NCBI GenBank assembly: GCA_900314655.1
Contig: OMWC01000004.1
Location: 62,001 to 126,000 of the forward strand
Direction of reading: 5' to 3'
DNA: 64,000 nt
Source: an uncultured Prevotellaceae bacterium
Lineage (GTDB): Bacteria; Bacteroidota; Bacteroidia; Bacteroidales; Bacteroidaceae
This document shows positions 35,388 through 45,200 of this stretch, one piece after another. How positions within the stretch are numbered: the stretch's first letter is position 1; the number at the start of each line of letters is the position of its first letter. The notes beneath the pieces are model-generated. The model was not told the origin of the DNA. It did no database searches and was given only the letters and a program-made list of their open reading frames with translations. Made by a program: the position numbers and the translations under genes.

Positions 35388-36479
35388 TTACGGGAACGCG
35401 CTGCGAAACACCTTCAGCATTTTCTTGGCTTTAGCTCGTTGTGAATCGCAGTAGAAGTCGAAGTCATCGATATCGGTATTATGCTTCGACTCTATGCAAT
35501 GACCGTTGGCATCGTAGTAAAGCCGCACCTCGAAATGCATGTCCTCCTCGTCGCTTGTGTCGTAGAAGAAGATAAGGTCGTCGGTCTTCGGATCGAAGAG
35601 GAATTCCTCATAGCTTTCCATATACATACTCTTGTGGCGCTCTGAGAAGAAGTAGCAGTGCGGGGCTGGATTGCCTTCACTGTCGGGCGTATAGTCGAAA
35701 AAAAACTTATACGTTTTGGTGAGTGGCGGCCCTTCAATGTCGTGCAGGTCATGGATGACGACATCTACACCCGTGGCGAAATCCGATTTCTCTATTCGTG
35801 CGATAGTGTTCTTTGCCTTGGCATACTGGCTGCGAATCATCTTCATGCGGTCGGCCTTGGTGACCTTCAGCAACTTGGAACCCTTCGTCATGCCATTCGC
35901 GTCTTCACGTTCCATCAGGTCACGAAACTGCTGCAGCATCTGCTTACCCATCTCCAAGTCCGTATCCCAACTGCTCCAGCTATGAGCATTAGCGGTTGCA
36001 TCAGAGCCACCCACCCTATGTTTCTGGTCAACCAGCCCGCCGTTGGCATCATAATAATAGCGTGTCTCTACCACGAATCCCGCATGTGTCTCGCCTTTCA
36101 TATAACTAAACAGCAAATGCCCCTTCTGCGGATCATAAAGAAACTCACGATACATAGTATGTCCGTTGGATTCACTGCTTGTACTGATAAAGTAAGGCAC
36201 GTTTTCGAAATAGCCGTCGCTCGTAGGCACCTTGCTAAAGTACGTCTGCTGGCGGCAGATACTTTCGATGCTGAAGTCCTCGCTCACCTCAGTAGCATCG
36301 CGACTGGTGACGGTCACGTCGAGTGCCGCTGTGCCGTTCTTGCCATTCTCCGCTATTCGTTTCTTGGCATCGGCATACACCTTGCGGATATGGTTCACTT
36401 GTTCACCTTTATCCTGTGCCTGAAGCATGGTGGCGCAGGACAAAAGCAGGGCTAGGACAAAAAAAACATTCTTATTCAT
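35388..36479 (-). CDS. Secreted protein of unknown function with internal duplication
   Basis: A 363-residue protein with a signal peptide (MNKNVFFVLALLLSCATMLQ). The mature part consists of two related halves, roughly 30-205 and 210-363. Both have a helix (IRKVYADAKKRIAE; IRSQYAKAKNTIAR), a TYYF-type strand region, an EFLYDPQKGHLLFSY / EFLFDPKTDDLIFFY strand and a VETRYYYDANG / FEVRLYYDANG strand. It is followed (upstream on the plus strand, at 36497) by another secreted unknown on the same strand, 17 bases apart. No family recognised. The pair may be exported to the periplasm or surface. Confidence 0.7.
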   Translation of the reverse strand: MNKNVFFVLALLLSCATMLQAQDKGEQVNHIRKVYADAKKRIAENGKNGTAALDVTVTSRDATEVSEDFSIESICRQQTYFSKVPTSDGYFENVPYFISTSSESNGHTMYREFLYDPQKGHLLFSYMKGETHAGFVVETRYYYDANGGLVDQKHRVGGSDATANAHSWSSWDTDLEMGKQMLQQFRDLMEREDANGMTKGSKLLKVTKADRMKMIRSQYAKAKNTIARIEKSDFATGVDVVIHDLHDIEGPPLTKTYKFFFDYTPDSEGNPAPHCYFFSERHKSMYMESYEEFLFDPKTDDLIFFYDTSDEEDMHFEVRLYYDANGHCIESKHNTDIDDFDFYCDSQRAKAKKMLKVFRSAFP

Positions 36480-36496
36480 ATCGTCGGTTAATTAAA

Positions 36497-37153
36497 TCAG
36501 TAATCGTCAAGCTTCAGTGACTCACTCTTCGAATAGACGGGCTTCATACCATCCCATTTGAAAGAGTGTCTCACAGGACCGTCATCGCCGCTCCAGTCGT
36601 CCACGGTGATTTCCTTACCCTTCCGGGGCAGGTTGCAGAATATCTGACTGTATGCCTTGCGGTCGTGCCAGCGATAGCCCTTCAGAATCTCCGGCTCTGG
36701 TGTCAGCATCTTCTTGGCAGGGTCGTAGTCGTAGGTACACAACACCTCTATACAAGGATCGGTAGGACTGCCCAAAAGTACTGCCAGCAGTTTATGACCA
36801 TTCGAACGATTCCAATAGCAGGCTGACATATATTCGCCGTCCGTACCGCCATCGCCGACGCTTACAAAGCCATTCTTCTGGTCAACGGTGACGGTCAGTT
36901 CCGTATCCTTGTCGAGCACTTGCTTGGTGAGTCCCTTCTTCATTGTATCCCTTACGGCTCTCACCATCCATGTGGGCCACGTCTGGTAGAAGCGTTCCAG
37001 CATGGTGGCGAAGTTGCCGTTAGCCACATTACTAATAGGTTTGGTTGCCCAGCCCGCGTCAACGTCCTGAAGCGGTGTGGTTGAGTATTCCTGTGCCTGT
37101 ACACTACATAGTACACAGCACGCAAGAATGATTGCAAATAATCCCTTTTTCAT
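36497..37153 (-). CDS. Secreted protein of unknown function
   Basis: A 218-residue protein with a signal peptide (MKKGLFAIILACCVLCSVQAQE). The mature part has alternating strands (TELTVTVDQKNGFVSVGDGG; HKLLAVLLGSPTDPCIEVLC) and no motif I know. It is the first gene of a two-gene minus-strand unit with the duplicated protein at 35388; a -7 element lies 77 bases upstream. Confidence 0.65.
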   Translation of the reverse strand: MKKGLFAIILACCVLCSVQAQEYSTTPLQDVDAGWATKPISNVANGNFATMLERFYQTWPTWMVRAVRDTMKKGLTKQVLDKDTELTVTVDQKNGFVSVGDGGTDGEYMSACYWNRSNGHKLLAVLLGSPTDPCIEVLCTYDYDPAKKMLTPEPEILKGYRWHDRKAYSQIFCNLPRKGKEITVDDWSGDDGPVRHSFKWDGMKPVYSKSESLKLDDY

Positions 37154-37230
37154 ATTGTCATCTGATTGATTATTGATTTCTTTTAATGATTCGTAGCATC
37201 GATGTTGCCATCGTGTTGTTGACTTGGCTA

Positions 37231-37238
37231 CAAAGTTA
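37231..37238 (-). promoter_or_regulatory. Probable -7 element for the two secreted proteins
   Basis: The minus strand reads TAACTTTG, matching TAnnTTTG. No good TTTG is present at the -33 distance. Confidence 0.5.
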
Positions 37239-37266
37239 CGGAATTTCCGTGAGAACTAATTCTAAT

Positions 37267-37806
37267 TTAATGAAAAAAGTTACCGGATACCGTCACCGCC
37301 GCCCTGACATGTAGTCCTGTGCGGGTCAGGAAGTCTTTGTCGCGGGCGTGCATTTCGTTATAGGGATTGCCCATCTCGTGACACAGGCTGACAGCTTCAC
37401 GCAGATAGGGCACGGCCTGACGCTCCAATCGGCGCTTCTCTTTATCGGCACATCCTGAGGCTCGGCTCATGGAGAGCAGCGTGTGGCCCACCTTGTTGAG
37501 CAATATGGCCAACGACTGGCGGTTGCCCTCCTTACGGAAGAAGGGGATGATGGTATCGAAGATGGCCAATGCCTCCCGGTGTTGCTTCATCCCCAACAGG
37601 ATGGCCGCCTTCTGGGCCAGACGCACGCGCAGTTTCATCTGCCGCCCGTCCTCACGTTCCAGCCGTATGGCACGCTCAATATACCGCAGGGCCGCATCAA
37701 AGTGGCTCATAGATAGCTCCGTCTCGGCTGCCGCCCCACAATACATGGCTATGCGGGCAAAGATACTCATTATTTCCGACAAAATGTTGTAAATTCTTTT
37801 ATTCAT
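37267..37806 (-). pseudogene. TPR-protein fragment
   Basis: The frame is open from 37878, but the ATG at 37806 (MNKRIYNILSEIMSIF) lies just outside the inverted-repeat element. About 150 residues resemble TPR units (HFDAALRYIERAIRL; HREALAIFDTIIPFF; QAVPYLREAVSLCHEMGNP). Then, in the middle of what should be a TPR helix pair, the sequence changes to unrelated residues (LTRTGLHVRAAVTVSG) and stops. Larger Bacteroidetes TPR proteins continue with more repeats, so this looks like a remnant lacking its C-terminus and perhaps its N-terminus. It could still be expressed as a small protein. Confidence 0.5.
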
Positions 37807-37810
37807 ATTA

Positions 37811-38427
37811 AAAAAAACTTCACCGGATCCCGAAACCAGTTGGAAGCCAACGCTTTGAGGTGAAGGGTATAGGAACAACCCAACCCAACTGGAGACCCAC
37901 CCCAGCCTTTGCCTTTCGGCGATTTATGTCATGACTCGGCAATGCCTAAGCAGGGAGGGTTGGGGTGGGTCTTTTAGTATTTCGTGTCTTCGTGTCTTTG
38001 TGTTATCTTTTAAAAAAAACTAGAAAACTCGTTCCATTTGATGATGTTTTGCCTTCCAAAGTATCATCAAACGGACTTCAATCTATCATAGAATGGACTT
38101 CAATCTATCATCAAACGAACTTCAAAACATCATAGATTGAAGACCAAAACATCATCAAACGGAATACATTCCTGTTATCCAAGTAACTTAGTCTTTTGAA
38201 GTCTAAATGTATCGTTTCCGAGACGTAACTCTATCATTTACGAAACGAAAGTGACACACTTGCGAATGCCCCGTCACAAAGCCCCCTCCCTAAACAGGGA
38301 GGGCTGGGGTGGGTCTCCAGTTGGGGTGGGTCTCCCCCCTCCCTTCGGGAGGGGCCGGGGGTGGGTTTTACCCTTCACCGCAACGCCCTGTCATCAAACG
38401 AGTTACACCAAACGGTGAAGTTTTTTT
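37811..38427. repeat. 617-base nested inverted-repeat element
   Basis: Three inverted pairs are arranged symmetrically: outer AAAAAAACTTCACCG at 37811-37825 against 38413-38427 (15 of 15); middle GGTGAAGGGTA at 37859-37869 against 38369-38379 (11 of 11); inner 27 bases at 37881-37907 against 38302-38328 (26 of 27, core GGAGACCCACCCCAGCC). Two GC-rich hairpins (CCCTCCC/GGGAGGG at 38284-38303; CCCCTCCC/GGGAGGGG at 38336-38354) and five 22-base tandem units lie inside. No protein gene is present. It looks like a non-autonomous mobile repeat or a genus-specific intergenic repeat. No clear target-site duplication is visible. Confidence 0.65.
38063..38172. repeat. Five imperfect 22-base tandem repeats
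   Basis: Units start at 38063, 38085, 38107, 38129 and 38151. All begin ATCAT and alternate between ATCATCAAACG and ATCATAGAnTG types; units 1 and 2 share GGACTTCAATCT. A further inverted partial copy (CCATTTGATGATGTTTTG) lies at about 38033-38051. Confidence 0.75.
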
Positions 38428-38738
38428 ATTTGCTACAACTCTTTAATAATACTACCTCCATACATTCAGAAATGATTCAAGGTATCAGATTAAATTATGG
38501 TATCTACATGGTTTAGGACCCATTCTTCGCCCTTTGGTTTCACCGTGATTGTGTATGAATAGAATATTCCTTCTGTTGCGACATATAATGAGGGACTTTC
38601 CGTTATGTCGCAATAACGGCTACTTGCCGCAACAAGTGGGACGGAAAGGCAGGAAAAGGTTTGGAATAAGGCTGAAGTGTTCATATATTTGCGCTTGGAA
38701 ATCTCAAACAGAAATATGAACCACTAAATTATAATATT
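38428..38738. other. Upstream region of the repeat-rich lipoprotein
   Basis: No credible gene; a 64-residue minus-strand frame at 38490-38684 lacks any supporting feature. The segment contains the promoter at 38660-38691. Confidence 0.5.
38660..38691 (+). promoter_or_regulatory. Promoter of the repeat-rich lipoprotein gene
   Basis: TTTG at 38660-38663 and TATATTTG at 38684-38691, spacer 20 bases. The leader to the ATG is about 40 bases. Confidence 0.7.
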
Positions 38739-40157
38739 ATGAAGACGAACAGATTATTCCTAAACAACAAGAAGGCCCTAATGGCCTTCATGTCGGCAGC
38801 AGTGATAGGCGTGAGTTTCATTGCTTGTTCACAAGATGACGAACTCTTCGAGGCGGAAGTTCCCCAAAAACTAACGGGTCAGACCCGCGCCAGCTGTGGC
38901 CTAGAGCCTATTACCTACGTGGAACGCAGCTGGGACGGCCAGAAGGTGGTATCTACAGAGAAGAACGTGACCCTATATACCGAGTTAAAGGAGAACAACG
39001 ATAGTCACTCCGTACAACTGGAATCTGGCAAGTGGTATGTCGTCAAGTCCAACTGTCTCCTTGGTGTTATCGTAGCACCCGAGGGTGAACCGGCTAATCT
39101 CATCGTATGTGACGGAGCAAAACTGACTAGTTGCATCGAGATTTGTCTCGGCCATTCGCTCAACATCTTTGGTCAGGCGAAGGATGCCGGCCAGCTGATA
39201 GCCAGAAGCCATCTTAATCACGAACGATATCCTGCCATCGGCAGCAGTGATGACATGGGTAAACTGGTGATTCACGGTTGTATCATTTCGGCTGAGACGC
39301 TTCAAGAGAACAATTCCGCTATCGGTGGCGGTTGGGACGGAAGTGGTGGAGATATCACCATCTACGGTGGTACCGTCAAGGCCCAAGGCGGCAGGGATGC
39401 TGCAGGCATCGGAAGCGGTGAAGAGCAGAAACGTGATCTGCATGGTGGCGTGCTCACTGTTTATGGAGGTACGATTGAGGCTCATGGCGGTAGGCACGGT
39501 GCTGGTATCGGCGGAGGTCAGGATGTCGATGGCGGCAAGGTGACGATCTACGGCGGCACAGTTAAGGCTTGGGGCGGTGTGAATGCAGCAGGCATCGGCA
39601 GTGGTGAACAATTTACCGACGACATCATCGATGGCGGCTACCTCACTGTTAATGTCGGTAAGGTTGAAGCTCACGGTGGTGAGCACGGTGCAGGTATCGG
39701 CGGTGGTCAGGATGGCCACGGCGGCGAAGTCACCATCAATGGCGGTACGGTCAGTGCTTTTGGCGGTGTGGACGCTGCAGGCATCGGTACAGGTGAGGGA
39801 TTCACCGAGCGTTCGCTCGACGGCGGTAAACTCTTTGTCTATGGTGGCGATGTATTTGCCGACGGCACTGGTTGGGGCGCAGGCATCGGCGGCGGCGAGG
39901 ATGCCAAGGGTGCCAAAGTCTATATCTTCGGTGGCAAGGTGGTGGCATGGGCTGGCCAAGATGCCGGCAAGAAGAACGGCTCTGCCATTGGCAGCGAGGA
40001 CGGTGACGGACGTCGTGGTTCCCTCCAGTTGGGTGACAACATGATTGTATATGCCGGCCAGAATCCGGATGATGCCAACAAGCATCTCTTCCCCTTCGAA
40101 ACCCGCGTGCCGGCCTGCTACTTCCGTCCCTACTGCCGTGTCGAAGTACGCAAATAA
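38739..40157 (+). CDS. Lipoprotein with glycine-rich beta-helix-like repeats
   Basis: A 472-residue protein. The N-terminus has a long basic start and a lipobox-like FIACSQ (Cys30) followed by acidic residues. From about residue 185 a unit of roughly 34-40 residues repeats: GGxxTIYGGTVKAxGGxxAAGIGxG, with alternating forms (AHGGRHGAGIGGGQ and AWGGVNAAGIGSGE). Regular Gly and short strands suggest a parallel beta-helix or solenoid, as in surface adhesins or glycan-binding proteins. The gene has its own promoter and stands alone. The exact role is unknown. Confidence 0.75.
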   Translation: MKTNRLFLNNKKALMAFMSAAVIGVSFIACSQDDELFEAEVPQKLTGQTRASCGLEPITYVERSWDGQKVVSTEKNVTLYTELKENNDSHSVQLESGKWYVVKSNCLLGVIVAPEGEPANLIVCDGAKLTSCIEICLGHSLNIFGQAKDAGQLIARSHLNHERYPAIGSSDDMGKLVIHGCIISAETLQENNSAIGGGWDGSGGDITIYGGTVKAQGGRDAAGIGSGEEQKRDLHGGVLTVYGGTIEAHGGRHGAGIGGGQDVDGGKVTIYGGTVKAWGGVNAAGIGSGEQFTDDIIDGGYLTVNVGKVEAHGGEHGAGIGGGQDGHGGEVTINGGTVSAFGGVDAAGIGTGEGFTERSLDGGKLFVYGGDVFADGTGWGAGIGGGEDAKGAKVYIFGGKVVAWAGQDAGKKNGSAIGSEDGDGRRGSLQLGDNMIVYAGQNPDDANKHLFPFETRVPACYFRPYCRVEVRK

Positions 40158-40412
40158 GAGAGACCGTTTCGCTTATTGCCAGAGGTGGAGCTCATCGAGT
40201 TGGATATCGTTTCCTTCGCAGGAGAGCACCACCTCATCAGTAAAACAAATGCATCATTCCGTAAGGAAAACTAGGATTAAATTTACGATTCACTCGGTTT
40301 TGAATGGCTTTTGATATGCTTTTGATACACATTGAAGCAAAATAAAACAGTTTTATTCGTTTTTGTGCTCGCTTATTCGTAACTTTGTCCCCAAAATAGA
40401 AAGAGAGAGCAA
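40158..40412. other. Gap before the sigma factor gene
   Basis: 255 bases without a credible gene. TAACTTTG at 40380-40387 is a plausible -7 element for the sigma factor; TTTG at 40362-40365 is closer than usual (14 bases). Confidence 0.4.
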
Positions 40413-40976
40413 ATGCAACCGTTGACTATCGAAAGCATCAGCAAATGGGATGCCCAGGCAGCCCGGTTGCTTTATGAGCATTTCTATGCGGCGCTGGTGA
40501 ACTATGCGCTGCAATTCACCAAGGAGCCGGAAACCTCGGAAGACTTGGTACAGGACATCTTCGCCAGCCTTTGGGAGCGCAAGATAACATTTGCCAGCGT
40601 TCCCCTGATGAAAGCCTATCTCTACAACAGTGTGAGAAACAAATGCCTGAACCATTTGCAGCGTAAAGTTCCGACAGGCACGACAATTACCAGGTTTGCA
40701 CATTCCGACGAAGCTTTCAGCGTGACCGACGACCGTGAGCAGATGTTTTCAGAAGAGGTTTATCGCCAGCTTTTTCAGATGATCGACCAGATGCCCCAGC
40801 GTCAGCGCGAAGTGTTTCTCATGGTCATGGAAGGCCGGAAGAACAAAGAAATAGCCGAAGCCCTCCATATCGCCGTTGAAACGGTAAGGACCAACAAGAA
40901 GCGTTCCATGACATTCCTGCGCGAACATTTGGACAGAGATAGCATGGTTTTGCTGCTTTTTCTTCTCCTGGGATAA
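40413..40976 (+). CDS. ECF-type RNA polymerase sigma factor
   Basis: A 187-residue sigma-70 family factor with regions 2 and 4 only. Region 2 includes LYEHFYAALVNYALQFTKEPE and SEDLVQDIFASLWERK; region 4 includes MPQRQREVFLMVMEGRKNKEIAEAL. It would be held by the FecR-like anti-sigma factor encoded next and switch on the SusC/SusD genes when the receptor binds its ligand. Confidence 0.93.
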   Translation: MQPLTIESISKWDAQAARLLYEHFYAALVNYALQFTKEPETSEDLVQDIFASLWERKITFASVPLMKAYLYNSVRNKCLNHLQRKVPTGTTITRFAHSDEAFSVTDDREQMFSEEVYRQLFQMIDQMPQRQREVFLMVMEGRKNKEIAEALHIAVETVRTNKKRSMTFLREHLDRDSMVLLLFLLLG

Positions 40977-41040
40977 AGTTTTTATGTTTTTTTGTAACCG
41001 TTTTCGCGTTTTTTGTGTCATAGAGTAAAAAGAACCTCTT

Positions 41041-42207
41041 ATGGCAAAAGACATCAACCAACTGATTTGTGATCATCTCGACGGTAGGATTACTGAAAGC
41101 GAGCAGAAAGTGCTGTATGAATATCTGGCCACTCACAAGGAGGCAGACCAACGGTTCAGAAGACTTGCCGAGCAAAAGGATCTCGCCGCGCGCTACCGCG
41201 AATATGCTGCGGTAGATACCCACAAAGCGCTGCAGCAATTCATGGAGAAACAGGAGCTCATGACTCCGGTGAACCATGAGTTCAGGCTGAAATCCTTGTT
41301 CTCGCCATTCAAATGCGTAGCCGCTACCCTTCTGCTTCTTCTTGCCGGAGGTGCCTATTGGTACGCCCAATACACGAAAGTGACACCTCCCGAGATTCCC
41401 GAGGCCGTGCAGGTGGCTATGCAGCAAAGCATCCAGAGCGGCAAGGCCGATGCCGTGGTAGAAGAGCGTCTGGAGGAACTAAGGATTGACCACAAGGAAT
41501 CCCCCACCCCTCACCCGGCGCTCACCAAAGAACAGCTACTGGCCGCCCGCCGCATCACCGTGCGCCACGACAAGGAATTCTGGCTCACGCTCGACGACGG
41601 CACACTGGTACACATGAATTACGACACGCGCCTGGTCTATCCCGAGCATTTCGGGCGCGACGACCGTAACGTCGTCCTTGACGGCGAGGCCTATTTCATG
41701 GTGGCTCAGGACAAGAGCCGCCCCTTCGTGGTGCATACCGCCAAAGGAGACATCAAGGTCTATGGCACCGAGTTCAACGTGAATACCCACGGCGAGGCAT
41801 CAAGTGCACACGGCGAGAAGGAAACCAGCGTGATACTCGTGAAGGGAGCCATATCCGTCAGACCCAACGGCGGTGGCGAACAAATGCTGAAACCCGGCCA
41901 GAAACTATCTATCATTCCGTCGCTGGCTGGCAGCTACCAGTTATCAGTGAGCGACATAGATGTCACCCCATATATTGCATGGAACACCGGAGAATTCGCC
42001 TTCTCGGATGCCCCGCTGTATGTAATCCTCTCCACCATGCGCCACTGGTATCACATCGACATCCATCTCGCTAACCCCGAAGCCGGGAAGATGCTCTTCA
42101 CGGGAACCATCGACCGCTACGGGTCGCCGTCAACCATCCTGAAGAGTATCAGCAAGGTGACAGGGCTCACCGTCAACCAAGAAGGCAATCGCTACACCAT
42201 CAAATAA
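41041..42207 (+). CDS. FecR-type anti-sigma factor
   Basis: A 388-residue inner-membrane protein. A cytosolic N-terminal domain (1-85) would bind the sigma factor; a membrane helix at about 92-110 (VAATLLLLLAGGAYWYAQY) leads to the periplasmic FecR domain (170-300) with FWLTLDDGTLVHMNYDTRLVYP and a GEAYFMVAQDKSRPFVV strand. The C-terminus (SKVTGLTVNQEGNRYTI) resembles an STN-like fold. It passes the signal from the STN domain of the SusC homologue. Confidence 0.92.
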   Translation: MAKDINQLICDHLDGRITESEQKVLYEYLATHKEADQRFRRLAEQKDLAARYREYAAVDTHKALQQFMEKQELMTPVNHEFRLKSLFSPFKCVAATLLLLLAGGAYWYAQYTKVTPPEIPEAVQVAMQQSIQSGKADAVVEERLEELRIDHKESPTPHPALTKEQLLAARRITVRHDKEFWLTLDDGTLVHMNYDTRLVYPEHFGRDDRNVVLDGEAYFMVAQDKSRPFVVHTAKGDIKVYGTEFNVNTHGEASSAHGEKETSVILVKGAISVRPNGGGEQMLKPGQKLSIIPSLAGSYQLSVSDIDVTPYIAWNTGEFAFSDAPLYVILSTMRHWYHIDIHLANPEAGKMLFTGTIDRYGSPSTILKSISKVTGLTVNQEGNRYTIK

Positions 42208-42240
42208 ATAATATCACCTAATAACTTTAACACAAGCAAA

Positions 42241-45200
42241 ATGAGAGAAAAAGTCAGAAGAACGCTTCTTTCCTTGCTGCTGATTCTGATCTGCCAGGCA
42301 GTTTTCCCGCCCGCAGCCCAGGCTCAGATCAGCAAGAAAGTGACCATCAATCTGGTCCAAGTGCCTATCAAAGACTTCTTTAATGCCGTCAAAGCACAGA
42401 CAGGGCTAAACTTTATCATGAAGTCGAGTAGCAAAACCAACCAGCGCATCAGCGTCAACGTGAAAGACGTGCCTGCAACGGAAGTACTTACACAAACGCT
42501 GCATCAGATAGGATGCATGTATGAAGTGGAAGACAACATCGTGACCGTCACCGATCTGCCCGACGCCAAGGCGTCGAAGCCCACATCCCGTCATCTGACG
42601 GGCTACGTGATCGATACCGACGGACAGCCGCTGCCCGGAGCCTATATTGTCATTAAGGGCACTCGGCAGGGTTCCATCTCCAACGAAGAAGGATACTACG
42701 ACTTCACCGTACCCGATGAAGCCATCACGCTCGTATTCAGCTATGTGGGTATGAGCGAAAAAGAAGTGACCTTCAGCGGTCGTGGCGATGTGAAGAAAAA
42801 TATCACGCTGCGCTCAAACACCGATATCGAAGAAGTGGTGGTAACCGGTTACAACATGGTAGAGCGCCGCAGGCTCACCAGCTCGGTCACCACGCTGAAT
42901 GCCGAAGACATCAGGCGTCCCGGTATCTCCAGTATCGACCAGATGCTCGAAGGTCAGGTGCCCGACATGATTTTCCTGTCCAACTCCGGCGAAGTGGGCA
43001 CCGTTCCCCGCCTGCGCATCCGTGGAACATCTACGCTGATCGGAAACCGTGAACCCCTTTGGGTGCTCGACGGCGTGGTGTTGCAGGATCCTGTCAACGT
43101 CAGCCCCGAAGAACTGAACGACCCTGACTACGTGAACCGCATCGGTAATGCCATCGCCGGCATCAACCCGCAGGACATTGAACGCATCGACGTGCTGAAA
43201 GATGCTTCGGCCACAGCCCTCTATGGCGCCAAGGCTGCCAACGGTGTGATTGTAGTCACCACGAAGCGCGGCCATGTAGGCAAGCCGCTCATCAGCTACA
43301 ACATGAGCACTTCGCTGAAGCTGCGTCCTCGTTATACCGACCACAAGATTGACCTGATGAACTCGCGCGAACGCGTGGACCTCTCAAAGTATCTGCTGAA
43401 GAACAATTACAACTATGGCAACAACCCCGACCTCGTGGGTTATGAATACCTCATGCAGCAGTATTTCCAGGGTGCCATCGACTATAATGAAGTGATGCGC
43501 CAGACATCCATCCTCGAGACCACCAATACCGACTGGTTCAAGGAACTCACCAAGGACGCCCTCTCCACAGCCCACAGCGTCAGCGTGAGCGGCGGTTCTG
43601 ACAATGCCCGCTACTATGGCTCCGTGAGCTATACACGCGACAACGACGTCATCCGCGGCAACAAGAACGAACGCTACACCATGGCCATGAACGTAGATGC
43701 CACGCTGTCGAGAATCTTCTCCACACAATTCGGCATCACCGCCAACGTGAGCGAGCGCCAATATAACCAGGAAAGCCTCTCACCACTCGACTATGCCTAC
43801 AACACCAGCCGCGTGATCCCCGCCTATACCGCCGATGGCGAATACTCTTTCTATCGCCGCAGCTACGGCACCAACTACTACGATTTCAACATGCTCAACG
43901 AGCTCGAGAACTCATATAACCGTCAGCAGGGAAGCTCCGTACAGGCCAAGTTTATCCTCGATGCCAATATCGCCCCCTGGCTGAAAGCCAAACTCACGGC
44001 CTCCTATCAGGTGTCGGCCACCGATCTTGACTCTTGGTGGGGTGAAAACACCTTCTATGCTGCCTCGCTGAGAACCACCGACTACGGCATCACTCCTACG
44101 CCCGGCGCCGAATCCACGAGCTACATGCCCTTTGGCGGTGAACTGGGACAGAGCCGCTATCGCGACAACAACTATATGGTGCGTCTGCAGTTCGACTTCA
44201 ACAAAGCCCTTGATGCCAAGAAATTCCACAATCTGAGCGCTTCGCTCGGTGGCGAATTGAGCAGCGACCGCTACAAGGGTACCGTGCAGACGATGCGCGG
44301 ATACTATGAGACGCGCGGCAAGCAGTTTGCGGAAGTAGATCTCGCGGAATATCCCTACTATGCCAGTTGGCTGCGCTATAACAGCCATCCCACGATTACC
44401 GACAATCTCACCAACCTGGCATCTCTCTACGCCCTCGTGAGCTATTCCTACAAGGATTTCTTCACAATCTCAGCCAATACGCGTATGGACGGATCCAATA
44501 AATTCGGTGACCGCTCAAACGAGAAACTGCTTCCCATCTGGTCAGTCTCGGCCAACTATAATCTCTCCGAGCATAAGTTCTTCAAACGCGACTGGATAGA
44601 CTTCCTCATGCTCAAGACCTCCTATGGCTATCAGGGCAACATGCTCGACGGCCAGTCGCCGCAGATGATCATCAAGCAGCTCCCCCTCGATCCCCTCTAT
44701 GGAGAACTCGTTTCAGAGCTCAACGTCTATCCCAATCCAAACCTTCGTTGGGAGAAGACCACCTCATGGAACGGAGGTATCACGCTCTCCGTACTCGACC
44801 GCCGTTTGCAGTTTGAGGGCGAAGTGTATTACAAGAAGACGAAGGATGCCTTCCTGCTGAAAGACATTTCTACCGTCAATGGTGTGGGTTCCTATTATGT
44901 GAACTCCGGTGACATCACCAACAAGGGTTTCTCACTCTCGCTGACTGCCACCCCCATCCGTACGAAGGATTTCCGGTGGATACTCTCCACGAGCTACTCG
45001 AAGGTATATAACGAACTGAAGACCCTGCCCGGACAAGATCAGTATGAACTCAGCGACTATCTGAACGGACGCGCCCTGATCAGCGGCAAGCCCGTGGGAA
45101 CGTTCTACAGCTACAAGTTCCTCGGCCTCAGCCCCAAGGACGGAAGTCCCCTCTTCGACGACGGTGAAGACCATGCCAGCGAGATGGTGGGCATGACTAA

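Noticed and set aside
38063-38172. CRISPR array suspected from the regular 22-base repeats
   Set aside because: The units are directly adjacent with no spacers, diverge from each other, and no cas genes are present.
38490-38684. A 64-residue minus-strand frame
   Set aside because: It lies in a promoter region and has no signal peptide, motif or start context.
38985-40085. A 366-residue minus-strand frame opposite the glycine-rich lipoprotein
   Set aside because: It is the mirror of the repeats in the real gene; no start context, signal peptide or family features.
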